A program made the translations under genes and the position numbers. The notes under the pieces are model-generated. The model saw only the letters and a list, made by a program, of their open reading frames with translations, was not told the origin of the DNA and ran no database searches. From NCBI GenBank assembly GCA_947629445.1, contig CANRDU010000011.1, positions 1 to 39,255 of the forward strand: 39,255 bases of DNA, written 5' to 3'. Source of the DNA: an uncultured Bacilli bacterium. Lineage in GTDB: Bacteria; Bacillota_I; Bacilli_A; RF39; UBA660. Shown here in pieces: positions 39,227 to 39,255 of this stretch (position 1 is its first letter; the number at the start of each line of letters is the position of its first letter).

Positions 39227-39255
39227 ATGGCAAGAGTAAAAGGTGGAACTATCCA
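39227..39255 (+). CDS. rplT: 50S ribosomal protein L20, 3' part outside window
   Basis: Only nine full codons are visible: MARVKGGTI, matching the start of L20, preceded by AAGGAGG. Position after rpmI is the invariant operon order. L20 is an early assembly protein and the expected ligand of the leader upstream of infC. The gene runs off the window end. Confidence 0.93.

Overview
The window is AT-rich DNA from a monoderm Bacillota. Evidence for this: AGGTGA-type ribosome sites throughout, sigma-A promoters with many extended -10 elements, no outer-membrane genes, and Firmicutes gene orders (spoVG..yabP-yabQ-divIC; trhP1-trhP2-greA; infC-rpmI-rplT with an attenuating leader). yabP, yabQ and gerQ point to an endospore-forming ancestry. 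The combination fits uncultured gut Bacilli/Clostridia relatives, but the exact lineage cannot be read from the sequence.

Region 1 (1-22093, all + strand) is one large secretion/pilus locus. It opens with a Tad-like type IV pilus part: a CpaF/TadA ATPase (cut by the window edge), TadB and TadC platform proteins, three small pilin-like proteins sharing the leader M[KR]E[AS][AI]G, and a TadZ/CpaE-like protein with an eroded P-loop. Without a break it continues into a Gram-positive type IV secretion system (T4SS): five VirB2-like pilin modules (two fused to large secreted ectodomains), a membrane-anchored pilin-like protein, VirB6, PrgI/VirB3, a VirB4 split into two coupled genes, an M23 peptidase on a membrane stalk, two related lipoproteins flanking a SpoIID-C39 fusion, and a VirD4 coupling protein. 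No relaxase, integrase, replication or transfer-origin gene is seen. The locus therefore looks like a resident chromosomal machine rather than an ordinary conjugative element. A sixth VirB2-like pilin lies alone at 30265-30783.

Region 2 (22169-30179) holds a small ORF, rmuC, a YjdF-like membrane protein, rnr, a CapA-family protein, smpB, spoVG, yabP, yabQ and divIC. On the minus strand are lemA and gerQ. Sigma-E-like promoters can be proposed for yabP and gerQ. The yabP ribosome site lies in a hairpin that the proposed sigma-E transcript would not contain intact.

Region 3 (30265-39255) holds the orphan pilin, trhP1-trhP2 (tRNA wobble-uridine hydroxylation), greA, a small coiled-coil protein, clpP (minus), a TGS/SAD/uridine-kinase-like fusion, gap, a PrsW-family protease with a 45-bp coding repeat and zinc ribbon, and the infC-rpmI-rplT operon. 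That operon has a consensus promoter, an L20-type leader with mutually exclusive hairpins, and probably an AUC start codon for infC.

No tRNA, rRNA, CRISPR, insertion sequence or prophage was found. No stretch above 300 bases lacks a gene.
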